Positions 23,630 through 31,535 of a stretch of DNA of 64,000 nt are shown in pieces. The notes beneath the pieces are model-generated. The model was not told where the DNA came from, made no database searches, and was given only the letters and a program-made list of their open reading frames with translations. This stretch comes from Streptomyces sp. PTY087I2. GTDB taxonomy: Bacteria > Actinomycetota > Actinomycetes > Streptomycetales > Streptomycetaceae. Every line of letters starts with the position of its first letter. Position 1 is the stretch's first letter. The stretch spans positions 111,487 through 175,486 of the forward strand of contig NZ_LZRD01000018.1 in the NCBI RefSeq assembly GCF_001687325.1. The letters run 5' to 3'. The position numbers and the translations under genes are program-made.

Positions 23630-24149
23630 GAAGTTTCCGTCCGGGATCAGATCAGCGGTGGCTCAAAGCCCGGCAGCCGGCTGCTGCCCGGGCAACGCGA
23701 AGGGCCCGACACGTGGGACGCGCCGGGGGTTCCAGGTTACGACCCGGGGGTGACAGCCGCGTCCACAACCGGCCGACCGGCGGGCCTGGACGCCCCGGGA
23801 CACTTCGCCGGCCGCCGTGCCCGGCCGGCTTCGCCGCCCGTCGTGCCGGGCCCGCCGCTCGTCGACGGTCGCACACCGTTCATCTCCGTATCGCACACAG
23901 TTGTGTCGGGGATCCTCACAGGAGTGATCCCAGCGTCTAGTCTTTGCCCGACCCTTGCACAACAGGATGTGCGGAGTGGCGCGAGAGCGTCATTCACGCG
24001 GTCGTCATACAGGCAAGTACCGGGCAATACAGGCAAGTACCGGGCGCGGGCGGAGCGAGCAGCGGCCGGGGCGGGCGGCGCGGGGCGATCCCCCTCGGTG
24101 CGACAGCCCCACGGCATCGGCATCGGGGGCGTACGTGGGCGAGAACGAG
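23630..24149. other. Intergenic region between mfd and the LuxR-type regulator
   Basis: A 520-bp divergent gap. From 23860 on it becomes AT-richer, with ACACA/TGTGT arms near 23895-23907 and a TTGCAC hexamer near 23955 that could be a -35. A 19-bp tandem direct repeat sits at 24007-24045, about 100 bp ahead of the regulator. No convincing gene was found. Confidence 0.6.
24007..24045. repeat. Tandem 19-bp direct repeat, possible regulator site
   Basis: ATACAGGCAAGTACCGGGC occurs at 24007-24025 and again at 24027-24045, exactly identical with a 20-bp period (about two helical turns). It lies roughly 105 bp upstream of the regulator ATG at 24150, a position suited to an activator or autoregulatory site. 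Confidence 0.65.
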
Positions 24150-25142
24150 ATGTCTGTCTTCGGGGTCCCGGAGGCCGAGGAAGAGATCTACCGGCACTTC
24201 CTGCGCAACCCCGGAACCCGCGCCGACGATCTCCACCCCCTGCTGCGCTCCCGGTACGGCCAGACCCGGGCCCGGATCGCCCGGCTCCAGGAGATGGGGC
24301 TGCTGCACGCCGAGGACGCGGAGCGGCGGATCTTCCCGGCGGACCCCGAGGCGGCGCTCGCCCGGCTGGTCGACGTACGGCTCGCGGCGCTCCATCAGGA
24401 GCTGCGTCGCGTCACCCGGTCGCGGCACGTCATTGAGGGTCTACGCGCGGAGCAGGGGGCCCGTACACCCCATCCGCAGGGCATCGAGCAGTTGGAGGGG
24501 CTGGCTCAGATCCGTAACCGGATCGACGACCTCGCGTTCTTCGCCCGGGACGAGATCCTGTCCGTGGAGCCGTACACGCGGCTGTCGCCGGAGAACATCG
24601 CCCGGTCCCGCCCGCTGGACCTGCGCTGTCTGCGGCGCGGGGTGCGGATCCGCAACGTCGTCTCCAGCGCGGCGCTCCAGGACCCGCCGACCGCCGCCTA
24701 TCTGCGCGAGCTGGCCGAGCACGGGGCGGCGATCCGGGTGACGCCGGACACCACGGAGCGGCTGCTCGTCTACGACCGCCGGGCGGCGCTCGTCCCGCTG
24801 GACCCGCGCGACACCTCGCGGGGCGCGCTCCTGGCCCATCGCAGCGGCCTGGTCTCCAACATCATCTCCCTGTTCGAACGGATCTGGGAGCAGGCCGACG
24901 ATCTGTCCCTGGCCGTCGGCGGCGCGGGGAGCGGCGAGGGCGCGGCCGCCCCCCGCCCGTCCGGCATCGAGCGCCGCGTGCTGGTGTCGATGTGCACGGT
25001 GGGCAAGGACGAGGCGGGGGCGCGGGAGCTGGGGGTATCGGTGCGGACCTACCGGCGGCATGTCGCCGATCTGATGCAGACGCTCGGCGCGGCGAGCCGG
25101 GCGCAGGCCGCGCTGCTGGCCCGCGAACGCGGCTGGATCTGA
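24150..25142 (+). CDS. TrmB-like/LuxR-type transcriptional regulator
   Basis: A 330-residue regulator. The N-terminus (EEIYRHFLRNPGTRADDLHPLL ... RIARLQEMGLLHAED) is a TrmB-like winged helix, the middle is a PLD-like ligand region, and the C-terminus (GKDEAGARELGVSVRTYRRHVADLMQTLGA) is a LuxR HTH. Regulators of this build are frequent beside Streptomyces RiPP clusters, so it may control the neighbouring precursor cluster, although it could be independent. The ATG at 24150 is chosen; an in-frame GTG at 24135 is possible. The AT-richer upstream region contains a perfect tandem repeat that could be its site. Confidence 0.85.
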   Translation: MSVFGVPEAEEEIYRHFLRNPGTRADDLHPLLRSRYGQTRARIARLQEMGLLHAEDAERRIFPADPEAALARLVDVRLAALHQELRRVTRSRHVIEGLRAEQGARTPHPQGIEQLEGLAQIRNRIDDLAFFARDEILSVEPYTRLSPENIARSRPLDLRCLRRGVRIRNVVSSAALQDPPTAAYLRELAEHGAAIRVTPDTTERLLVYDRRAALVPLDPRDTSRGALLAHRSGLVSNIISLFERIWEQADDLSLAVGGAGSGEGAAAPRPSGIERRVLVSMCTVGKDEAGARELGVSVRTYRRHVADLMQTLGAASRAQAALLARERGWI

Positions 25143-25156
25143 CCGCCGACGGGCTC

Positions 25157-25174
25157 CGGGCCCCGTGGCCCGGC
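25157..25174. terminator. Terminator-like hairpin
   Basis: CCGGGCC (25157-25163), loop CCGT, GGCCCGG (25168-25174): a perfect 7-bp stem just after the LuxR-type stop at 25142. It is followed by imperfect CCCCGTGG repeats. It separates two convergent genes. Confidence 0.5.
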
Positions 25175-25255
25175 GGCCCCGTGGCCCCGTGGCCCCGGTC
25201 AGGATCCGCCGGGCCCGCCCTGCGCCTGCGGCTCCTGAGACCCGTGGCACACGCC

Positions 25256-25528
25256 CTACGGCTGCGGCTCCTCCGCCCAGCCGCGCAGGGCCGTGTCCGC
25301 CAGGACGCAGGACACCGCCCGCCGCACCGCCGACGCGTCCGTCGTCCCGGCCAGCTCGACCCGCAGCACGATCCGGTCCTGCCCCACCTCGGGGTGGCAG
25401 GACCAGTGCCCCGGGAGCAGTCCCAGCAGCCGTACGACGGTGGTCCAGCCGGTCGGGGCCGCGCGGTCGCGGCGTACGACGACGACGTCGACCACGGCCC
25501 TGGTCCGGGCGGTCCGGCGAGCCGTCAT
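25256..25528 (-). CDS. Small hypothetical protein coupled to M20 peptidase
   Basis: A 90-residue protein of unknown function. It reads MTARRTARTRAVVDVVVVRRD, then WTTVVRLLGLLPGHWSCHPEVGQDRIVLRVELAG and a C-terminal helix ending EEPQP. The alternation of strands and a helix suggests a small alpha/beta (ACT-like or ferredoxin-like) fold, which is only a guess. Its ATG overlaps the stop of the M20 peptidase gene in an ATGA, so the two are made together. Confidence 0.7.
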   Translation of the reverse strand: MTARRTARTRAVVDVVVVRRDRAAPTGWTTVVRLLGLLPGHWSCHPEVGQDRIVLRVELAGTTDASAVRRAVSCVLADTALRGWAEEPQP

Positions 25529-26880
25529 GACGCCGTCTCCCGGTCCCCGGCGGGCCCCGGGTCGAGGACCTGCCGGGCCGCCGCCGCCAGAGCCGTGATG
25601 CCGACGGGCAGGGCGGCCCGGACGTCGGGGGCGAAGCCGGGTGCGTGGTTGGGCGGTACGGGCTCGCCCCCGGCGCGGGCCGCCCGCCAGGGGCCGGCTC
25701 CGGTGGTCCCGAGCATCCAGTACGCGACCGGGACCCCGCCCGCCGCGAAGTGCGGGAAGTCCTCGGTGGCCGTCGACCCGGCGAGGTCCAGCACCCGGCC
25801 GGGGCCGAGCAGCGCCTCGTGGGCCCGGCGCACCCGGGCCGTGAGCGCCGGGTCGGGGCGCAGGGCGGGCGAGCGGGCGGTGACGGTGAATCCGGGTTCG
25901 CGCGGGGCGTCGAAGGCGGCGGCCTCGGCCCGGACGACCCGTTCGGCGGCGGCCGCCAGCCGGTCGAGCGCCGAATCCGTGAATGCCCGGATGGTGAGGG
26001 AGAGTTCGGCGTGGTCCGGGGTGATGTTGCCGCGCTCGCCCGCCCGCACCGAGCCGACGGTGAGCACGGCCTGTTCGGCGGGCGCGGTCTCCTCGGCCAC
26101 CACGGTGCGCAGGCGCAGCACGGTGGCGGCGGCCATCAGGACCGGGTCGATGTTCAGGTGCGGGGTGGCCGCGTGACCGCCCCGGCCGTGCAGGACCGCC
26201 TCGGCGGCGACGCTCCCCGCCATCAGGGGCGGCCCGCCGGCCGGCGCGTGGGCGAGGGTCCCGGCGGGGAGCGGGGCGGCGTGCTGGGCCAGGACCGCGT
26301 CGGGGACGCCGAACCGCTCGTACAGCCTGCCGCCCTCCAGCAGGGACCGGGCCCCGCTCAGCGTCTCCTCCTCGGGCTGGCCGACGACGAGGATCGTGCC
26401 TCGCCAGGCGTCCCGGGAGGCGGCGAGGAGTTCCACCGCGCCGGTGACCGCCGCGATGTGCAGGTCGTGGCCGCAGGCGTGCATGGCTCCGGGCACGGTG
26501 CTGGCGTACGGGAGTCCGGTGGCCTCGGTGACGGGCAGCGCGTCCAGCTCGGTGCGCAGCAGCACGGTGGGCCCGGGGCCGTTGCGCAGGACCCCGACGA
26601 GCCCGTGACCGCCGCCCACGGAACGGGTGACCGTGCAGCCGTGCTCCGCGAGCCGGGCGGCGAGGCGGCCGGCGGTGCGGTGCTCGTGACCGGAGAGTTC
26701 GGGGTGGGCGTGCAGGTCGAGGTAGAGCTCGACGGCGGAGCGGAGCAGGGGTCGCGGCAGGGGCCCGGGGGCCGGGGCCGCGTTCCGCGAGGGTGCGGCC
26801 CGCGCCGCCGCGTCCCCCGTGTGCCCGTCGTCGTCCGCGTTCTTCGTGGCTCTCTCCGCTGTGACCACCGCGCACCTCAT
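25525..26880 (-). CDS. M20-family metallopeptidase / amidohydrolase
   Basis: A 451-residue zinc-dependent amidohydrolase of the M20D (AbgB/hippuricase) type. Motifs: LYLDLHAHPELSGHEHRTA (50-70), VLLRTELDALPV, MHACGHDLHIAAV (metal ligands), VGQPEEETLSGARSLL (catalytic Glu pair) and the lid domain with HAATPHLNIDPV. It hydrolyses amide bonds, typically of N-acyl amino acids or small peptides. The gene is divergent from the RiPP precursors with 185 bp between starts, so it may be co-regulated and could trim or inactivate the peptide; this is inference. The N-terminal 40 residues are low-complexity and an internal start is possible. Confidence 0.88.
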   Translation of the reverse strand: MRCAVVTAERATKNADDDGHTGDAAARAAPSRNAAPAPGPLPRPLLRSAVELYLDLHAHPELSGHEHRTAGRLAARLAEHGCTVTRSVGGGHGLVGVLRNGPGPTVLLRTELDALPVTEATGLPYASTVPGAMHACGHDLHIAAVTGAVELLAASRDAWRGTILVVGQPEEETLSGARSLLEGGRLYERFGVPDAVLAQHAAPLPAGTLAHAPAGGPPLMAGSVAAEAVLHGRGGHAATPHLNIDPVLMAAATVLRLRTVVAEETAPAEQAVLTVGSVRAGERGNITPDHAELSLTIRAFTDSALDRLAAAAERVVRAEAAAFDAPREPGFTVTARSPALRPDPALTARVRRAHEALLGPGRVLDLAGSTATEDFPHFAAGGVPVAYWMLGTTGAGPWRAARAGGEPVPPNHAPGFAPDVRAALPVGITALAAAARQVLDPGPAGDRETAS

Positions 26881-26942
26881 CTCTGCTCAACGAGCCTGCT
26901 CCGTACGGCTGTCACGTGCCGCTCCGTCGCTCTGCCACCGGG

Positions 26943-26998
26943 TGTCAGCGATGTGACAGCGAAACCGCGGCCGATCTGACAGCGGCCACCCCTGCAAT
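26943..26998 (+). promoter_or_regulatory. SARP-type direct repeats and -10 box of precursor genes
   Basis: TGTCAGCG (26943-26950), TGACAGCG (26954-26961) and TGACAGCG (26977-26984) are direct repeats with 11- and 23-bp spacing, i.e. one and two helical turns. TGCAAT at 26993-26998 is a plausible -10 beginning eight bases after the last repeat. This is the geometry known for SARP activators, and an AfsR-like SARP is encoded at 42683-45190. Transcription would start near 27005, giving a leader of about 60 nt. Confidence 0.6.
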
Positions 26999-27065
26999 GG
27001 GTCCAGCACCCGGGCACCGCGCCGGAACAGCCGGCCGGACCCCCCACGAGACCAGGGAGATCACC

Positions 27066-27242
27066 ATGGCCCCCAAGACCGAACTCGCCACCCTCGCCGA
27101 CGAGATCCTGGAGCTGGAGTCGGAGACCTTCGAGATCTCGGACTACTCCGACGTGGCGGAGGTCGTCCTCGCCGGTTCGACGTCGTGTTCCTCGACGTCG
27201 ACCTGCTCCAGCACCACCAGCACCACCTCTTGCAGCGCCTGA
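27066..27242 (+). CDS. RiPP precursor peptide 1 (thiazolylpeptide-type)
   Basis: A 58-residue precursor. The acidic leader (MAPKTELATLADEILELESE then TFEISDYSDVAEVVLAG) ends near residue 37; the C-terminal 21 residues are only Ser, Thr, Cys and one final Ala, beginning STSCSSTSTC and ending STTSCSA, with Cys at 41, 47 and 56. Ser/Thr/Cys tails are the substrates of YcaO cyclodehydratases (azol(in)es) and LanB dehydratases (Dha/Dhb), both encoded nearby. The leader resembles the thiazolylpeptide-type precursor family. The ATG at 27066 has an AGGGAG ribosome site. The cleavage site after Ala-Gly is inferred. Confidence 0.9.
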   Translation: MAPKTELATLADEILELESETFEISDYSDVAEVVLAGSTSCSSTSTCSSTTSTTSCSA

Positions 27243-27265
27243 CACCGCTGCTCGACCGCGCGTAC

Positions 27266-27298
27266 GGCGGCCCCCTCCGCGAGCCGGAAGGGGCCGCC
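27266..27298 (+). terminator. Attenuator-like hairpin between the two precursor genes
   Basis: GGCGGCCCC (27266-27274) pairs with GGGGCCGCC (27290-27298), and additional pairing inside the loop lengthens the stem. It follows precursor 1 and precedes precursor 2, so it may reduce or stabilise read-through and set the ratio of the two peptides. Confidence 0.65.
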
Positions 27299-27407
27299 GC
27301 ACGTGCCGCGCCCCTCGAACGGATCGCGGGGCGGTCGCGGATCGTCCAGCACCGGGGAACCGGACCGGAACAACCGGCCCGACTCCCGCGAAACCAGGGA
27401 GATCACC

Positions 27408-27584
27408 ATGGCCCCCAAGACCGAACTCGCCACCCTCGCCGACGAGATCCTGGAGCTGGAGTCGGAGACCTTCGAGATCTCGGACTACTCCGACGTGGCG
27501 GAGGTCGTGCTCGCCGGTTCCACGTCGAGCTCCTCGACGTCGACCTGCTCCGCCACCACCAGCACCACTTCCTGTAGCGCCTGA
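27408..27584 (+). CDS. RiPP precursor peptide 2 (thiazolylpeptide-type)
   Basis: A 58-residue paralogue of precursor 1. The 37-residue leader is identical; the core differs only at position 41 (Cys to Ser) and position 49 (Ser to Ala), so it has two Cys instead of three. The 5' leader (AGGGAGATCACC before the ATG), the coding region and the start of the 3' region are all copied, offset by 342-343 bp, which shows tandem duplication of the whole unit. The strict conservation of the leader suggests the same enzymes act on both. Two distinct products, or a two-component peptide, are possible. Confidence 0.9.
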   Translation: MAPKTELATLADEILELESETFEISDYSDVAEVVLAGSTSSSSTSTCSATTSTTSCSA

Positions 27585-27612
27585 CACCGCTGCTCGGCCC
27601 GCTCGTGCGGCT

Positions 27613-27637
27613 GCCCCCTCCGTCGGTCGGAGGGGGC
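27613..27637. terminator. Terminator after precursor 2
   Basis: GCCCCCTCCG (27613-27622), loop TCGGT, CGGAGGGGGC (27628-27637): a perfect 10-bp stem. It lies between precursor 2 and the convergent YcaO stop at 27662 and can terminate both transcripts. Confidence 0.8.
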
Positions 27638-27661
27638 TGTCGTACGTGGTGCGCCGGCCGG

Positions 27662-29707
27662 TCACGGGAAGGGGTGCGGGACGGCCTTGATCTCCGCCTC
27701 CGGCAGGTCGTCGGTCCGGCGGCCCGCCGCTCGCGGCGCGGTCCGCAGCCGGGGCATGTGCAGCGCCCGCTGTCTGGTCCAGCCGAAGTCCAGCGGCAGC
27801 AGCCCGGGGACGATGGTGGAGACGGTGTGCAGGCCCATCCGGTGCTGTTCCGGCGTCGTCTGGTCGACGGCGATGACGTCGTAGCCCGCCCCGGTCAGCC
27901 GGTCCCGCAGGAGCCGCAGATCGTCCAGCAGGTCGCCGGTGCGGGGGCGCAGCGGCTGCCAGTCGGCGAACGCCTCCGTCAGCGGAAGGACGGCGGCCGG
28001 TTCCAGGTACTCGGCGGCGTGCCGGGCCATCGACGGCAGTCCGTAGAGCTGGGCGTGGTCCTTGAGATGCCGGACTTTGGTGAAGTCCTGCTCCATCGCC
28101 TCCAGTTCGGCCCGGCGTTCGGCCACCTGGTAGGGCAGGTGCGGGATGTAAGTGAGCACTTCGGACAGCGCGGCCTCCACCGTGTCCGCCGGGTCGAAGC
28201 CGGCCGCCGCGCTGAAGGACAGCGTGCCGGGGCCGCCGTCCCGGCGCACCGCGAGGGCGGTGACGACGGGGACCGCCAGATCCATCCGCGTATCGAAGGC
28301 GTGCACGTCGTAGCCGTGCAGGGCCGCCCGGTCGAGCATCGAGCGGACGGCGGGGGCGGTCGCGCCGGTGAGGTCGATCTCGGTGAGCCGGGTCCGTCCG
28401 TACCAGGCGAGGAGGAAGGCGTCCCGCTCGACGAGTTCGAGGAGGCCGAAGAGGATCGCCTCCTCCGGACTGCCGCCGGTGGCACAGCCGTTGGAGCATT
28501 CGAAGACGAAGTTGTCGGCGTCCACGCCCGCGCTGTAGTGGGCGAGCCGGGACGGGACGAGGACCGGGGCGTCGTCGCGCAGGGAGTGGCCCCAGACCCA
28601 GGGGATCGGCCGGTCCGGGTCGAAGGGGCTGACCAGGGGGTCGGTGGCGTACGTCTCCGGCGTGTAGAAGCCACAGTCGGCGGGGTTCAGGGCCTGGCCG
28701 GAGAGGTTGCGGTAGCTGTCGACGACCGGGGTCGTGCCGCGCCGGCGGTGGGTGCCCGCGTACCGCTCCAAGCCCTCCAGGTGGGCGAGGGTGCGGCTGG
28801 TGGCGTACCGGTTGGCCTGGCCGCTCCAGGTGACGTCGTTGAGACCGGCGTAACCGCGGACGAAGTGGGTTCCGGCGACCGGGGCGGTGGTGGTGGAGGT
28901 GGGGTTGATCCAGATGTCGGAGCCGAGGGCGCCGCACACCGGGTTGGCGAGGGCGGCGGTCGGCAGCGGATAGGAGTCCAGGGTGCGCAGGCGGTAGGTG
29001 CCGGGGTCCGGTTTCGGGGCGGGGGCCAGGACCAGCCGGGCCGCCTCGGCCGTGTCCGGGACCTCGTGGACGCAGGAGGGGCACAGGGGTTCGGGCAGCA
29101 GCGGGAAGGTGGCCGTGGCGAGCGTGACCAGGTCGACCCGGGTGACCTGGGGCAGCGCCCGGTCGGCGGGGGTCGGGGAGGAGGCCTCGGGGTCCGGCCC
29201 TCCGGGGGTGGCGGTGGAGCCTCCGCGGCCGGGCTCGGCCGGGGTGGCGGCGGATCCCTCGGGGCCGGGCGCTCCCGGGGTGCTGCGCAGGCCCGAGAAG
29301 ACCGCGCTGTACGTCGCCCACACGGCGTCCACCGCGTAGTCCGTGAGCACCGGCCAGTCCACGGCCCCCCGCGGCTGGTGACCCAGCTCCAGGGCCTCCC
29401 GCTCCGACCGGCTGCGCAGCCGCTGCCAGCGCATCGCCAGACACTGGCCGCAGACAGGGGCATCGGGTCCGCCGCCCCAGGGGCCGATGAGGACGGCCCG
29501 GGAGGTCAGCTGCACAGTGGCGGCGGGCCGGGTGCCGGCGTACGGGTCCGGGCGGCCGAAGCCGAGGACGTCGGCGGCCCCGAGCGGGACCACGTACGGC
29601 GCGGGGAGGTCTCCCGCGCCGGGGGTGTCCTCGTGGCGGGCCGACAGCGCGGACTGGAGGAGGGTGCGCGCCGCGTCCAGCGGGGTCGGGGCGGTGGCCG
29701 TCGTCAT
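27662..29707 (-). CDS. YcaO cyclodehydratase, TOMM type (first)
   Basis: A 681-residue YcaO-domain protein predicted to phosphorylate backbone amides of Cys/Ser/Thr with ATP and form azolines. The C-terminal half holds the YcaO fold (FECSNGCATGGSPEEAILFGLLELVERDAFLLAWYG) and ends in PHPFP, the PxPxP tail required by azoline-forming YcaOs. The N-terminal half carries CxxC pairs at C86/C89 and in PLCPSCVHE near 208, probably a zinc site. An acidic, Pro-rich stretch (EGSAATPAEPGRGG) lies near 150. The ATG at 29707 overlaps the permease stop by 4 bp. It partners with the E1-like protein at 40419. Confidence 0.93.
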   Translation of the reverse strand: MTTATAPTPLDAARTLLQSALSARHEDTPGAGDLPAPYVVPLGAADVLGFGRPDPYAGTRPAATVQLTSRAVLIGPWGGGPDAPVCGQCLAMRWQRLRSRSEREALELGHQPRGAVDWPVLTDYAVDAVWATYSAVFSGLRSTPGAPGPEGSAATPAEPGRGGSTATPGGPDPEASSPTPADRALPQVTRVDLVTLATATFPLLPEPLCPSCVHEVPDTAEAARLVLAPAPKPDPGTYRLRTLDSYPLPTAALANPVCGALGSDIWINPTSTTTAPVAGTHFVRGYAGLNDVTWSGQANRYATSRTLAHLEGLERYAGTHRRRGTTPVVDSYRNLSGQALNPADCGFYTPETYATDPLVSPFDPDRPIPWVWGHSLRDDAPVLVPSRLAHYSAGVDADNFVFECSNGCATGGSPEEAILFGLLELVERDAFLLAWYGRTRLTEIDLTGATAPAVRSMLDRAALHGYDVHAFDTRMDLAVPVVTALAVRRDGGPGTLSFSAAAGFDPADTVEAALSEVLTYIPHLPYQVAERRAELEAMEQDFTKVRHLKDHAQLYGLPSMARHAAEYLEPAAVLPLTEAFADWQPLRPRTGDLLDDLRLLRDRLTGAGYDVIAVDQTTPEQHRMGLHTVSTIVPGLLPLDFGWTRQRALHMPRLRTAPRAAGRRTDDLPEAEIKAVPHPFP

Positions 29708-30459
29708 GACTTGTCGCTCCAGCGGAAGGTCTTCAGCGCCACCGCGCCGAGGACGAGGGCGAATCCGGTGAGGACGGCGCACGCGACGCCGATGTCGGCC
29801 AGGGAGCCGCCGCCGGTCAGCGCGCCGGAGACCCCGTCGTTGAGATAACGCAGCGGCAGGATCCGGGAGAGGGCCTGCATCCAGCCGGGCATGGCGTCCA
29901 GCGGGAAGAACGAGCCGGACAGGAACGCCATGGGAATCATCAGGCAGTTGGCGACGGCGGCGACCGCCTCGGGGGTCTTCGCATAGCTGCCGACGATGAC
30001 GCCGAGCGCGAGGAACGCGGTGATGCCGAGGACCAGCACGGGCAGGGCGAGCGGCCACCGGCCGTCCAGCTGAAGGCCGAATGAGGGCAGGAGAGCCACT
30101 GCCACGAACAACACCGCCTGTACGGCTCCGATGGCGAGCGCCAGCACATAGCGGGAGGCGAGGACGGCGGAGACCGGTGTGGGCGTCATCCGGATCAGCC
30201 GGAGGATGTCGTCGCGCCGCCACTGCATGAGGACGAACCCGACGCCGAAGACCGCGGCGTTGGCGACGCCCCAGGACAGCACACCGGGCGCGATGTAGTT
30301 GATGTAGGGCTTGCCGCTCTCCTCGACCGTCTGGCCGTGGAAGATCAGCCCGAAGACGACCAGGAAGATCAGCGGGAAGGCGAAGGTGAAGAAGAGGGTG
30401 GTGCGGTCGCGGGTGTAGGCCCGGTACCCGGCCTGGCTCAGCGCGGTGTAGGCGCTCAT
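29704..30459 (-). CDS. ABC-2 type transporter permease
   Basis: A 251-residue ABC-2 permease with six transmembrane helices (first FFTFAFPLIFLVVFGLIF, last VACAVLTGFALVLGAVAL). The motif LIRMTPTPVSAVLASRY lies between helices, as in drug and bacteriocin exporters. With the ATPase encoded upstream it should export the mature peptide and may give immunity. The start MSAYTALSQAG at 30459 is preferred over the track-length start at 30498 because GGAGACACCCC precedes it. The 76-bp gap before it holds short GATCGCTG-type tandem repeats. Confidence 0.9.
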   Translation of the reverse strand: MSAYTALSQAGYRAYTRDRTTLFFTFAFPLIFLVVFGLIFHGQTVEESGKPYINYIAPGVLSWGVANAAVFGVGFVLMQWRRDDILRLIRMTPTPVSAVLASRYVLALAIGAVQAVLFVAVALLPSFGLQLDGRWPLALPVLVLGITAFLALGVIVGSYAKTPEAVAAVANCLMIPMAFLSGSFFPLDAMPGWMQALSRILPLRYLNDGVSGALTGGGSLADIGVACAVLTGFALVLGAVALKTFRWSDKS

Positions 30460-30535
30460 GGGGTGTCTCCGTATCGCTGGATCACTGGATCGCTGCATCG
30501 CTGTACGTGCGTCGGGGGCGGCGGATCGGCCGGGG

Positions 30536-31492
30536 TCACGGCTGCGGGGCGCCGGTGCCGGTCAGCTCCAGGTACACGTCCTCCAGGCTCGCCGTCCTGG
30601 TCTGTACGCCCTGGAGCCCCGCGATCGCGTCGACGGCGGCCAGGACCCGGCCCGCGGTGAGGGTCTCCAGCACGAGCGAGCCGCCCTCCTCGGTCACCCG
30701 GTCCACGCCCTCGATGGCGCGGGCCTGTTCGGGGGTGAGGCGGCCGGCCGGGACCAGCAGCCGGGTGGTCGGGGCGGCGGCGGCGATCAGCCGGCCGGGG
30801 CTGTCCAGCGCGGCGACCTTGCCCGCGACCATGATGGCGACCCGGTCGCAGAGCGCCTCGGCCTCGTCCAGGTGGTGGGTGGTGTAGACGATGGTGCGGC
30901 CCTGGCCCTTGAGGTCGCGCAGGACCTGCCAGAGCGAGCGGCGGGCCTGCGGGTCGAGGGCGGCGGTCGGCTCGTCCAGGAAGATCAGTTCGGGGTCGTG
31001 GACCAGGGCGGAGGCGATGGCGAGCCGCTGCCGCTGGCCGCCGGAGAGGTCGTCGACCCGGGTGTCGCCCTGCTCGGTGAGGCCGACGGAGGCGAGCGTG
31101 CGCTCGGCGGCCGCCGCGTCGCACCGGTAGAGGGCGGCCACGGTGGCCAGGTGTTCGCGGGCGGTCAGCCGGACGAAGAACGCGGAGGCCTGGGTCTGCA
31201 CGCCGAGCCGGGGCAGCAGCGCGGTGTTGCGCGGCCAGGGGCTCATGCCCAGGACCGCCACCGTGCCGGAGTCGGCCCGCCGCTGGCCCTCCATGATCTC
31301 GACGAGCGTCGTCTTGCCCGCCCCGTTGGGCCCGAGCAGCCCGAAGAACTCCCCGCGTTCGACGGTCAGCGAGACCCCGTCGACGGCCCGGGTGGCCCCG
31401 TACGTCTTGTGGACCTCGGTCAGGGCGACGGCGGGCCCGGCGGACGGTTCCGTCGGGGGGCCCTGCGAGGGGCGGGGGGCGGTGGACGTCAT
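30536..31492 (-). CDS. ABC transporter ATP-binding protein
   Basis: A 318-residue DrrA-like ATPase. Walker A is LLGPNGAGKTTL, the signature is VDDLSGGQRQRL, Walker B is ELIFLDEPTAALD and the H-loop is YTTHHLDEAEALCD; a C-terminal extension of about 90 residues is typical of ABC-2 exporters. It powers the permease encoded next. The ATG at 31492 has a GAGGAGAG ribosome site, supporting it over the longer frame. Role: export of or resistance to the RiPP product, inferred from operon position. Confidence 0.93.
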   Translation of the reverse strand: MTSTAPRPSQGPPTEPSAGPAVALTEVHKTYGATRAVDGVSLTVERGEFFGLLGPNGAGKTTLVEIMEGQRRADSGTVAVLGMSPWPRNTALLPRLGVQTQASAFFVRLTAREHLATVAALYRCDAAAAERTLASVGLTEQGDTRVDDLSGGQRQRLAIASALVHDPELIFLDEPTAALDPQARRSLWQVLRDLKGQGRTIVYTTHHLDEAEALCDRVAIMVAGKVAALDSPGRLIAAAAPTTRLLVPAGRLTPEQARAIEGVDRVTEEGGSLVLETLTAGRVLAAVDAIAGLQGVQTRTASLEDVYLELTGTGAPQP

Positions 31493-31535
31493 GGGACTCT
31501 CCTCGATGGGGAACAGCGGGCCCGGGGCGGGCACT

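Noticed and set aside
21524..24436. 970-residue plus-strand ORF over mfd
   Set aside because: Antisense to the highly conserved mfd gene and rich in Arg/Gly/His.
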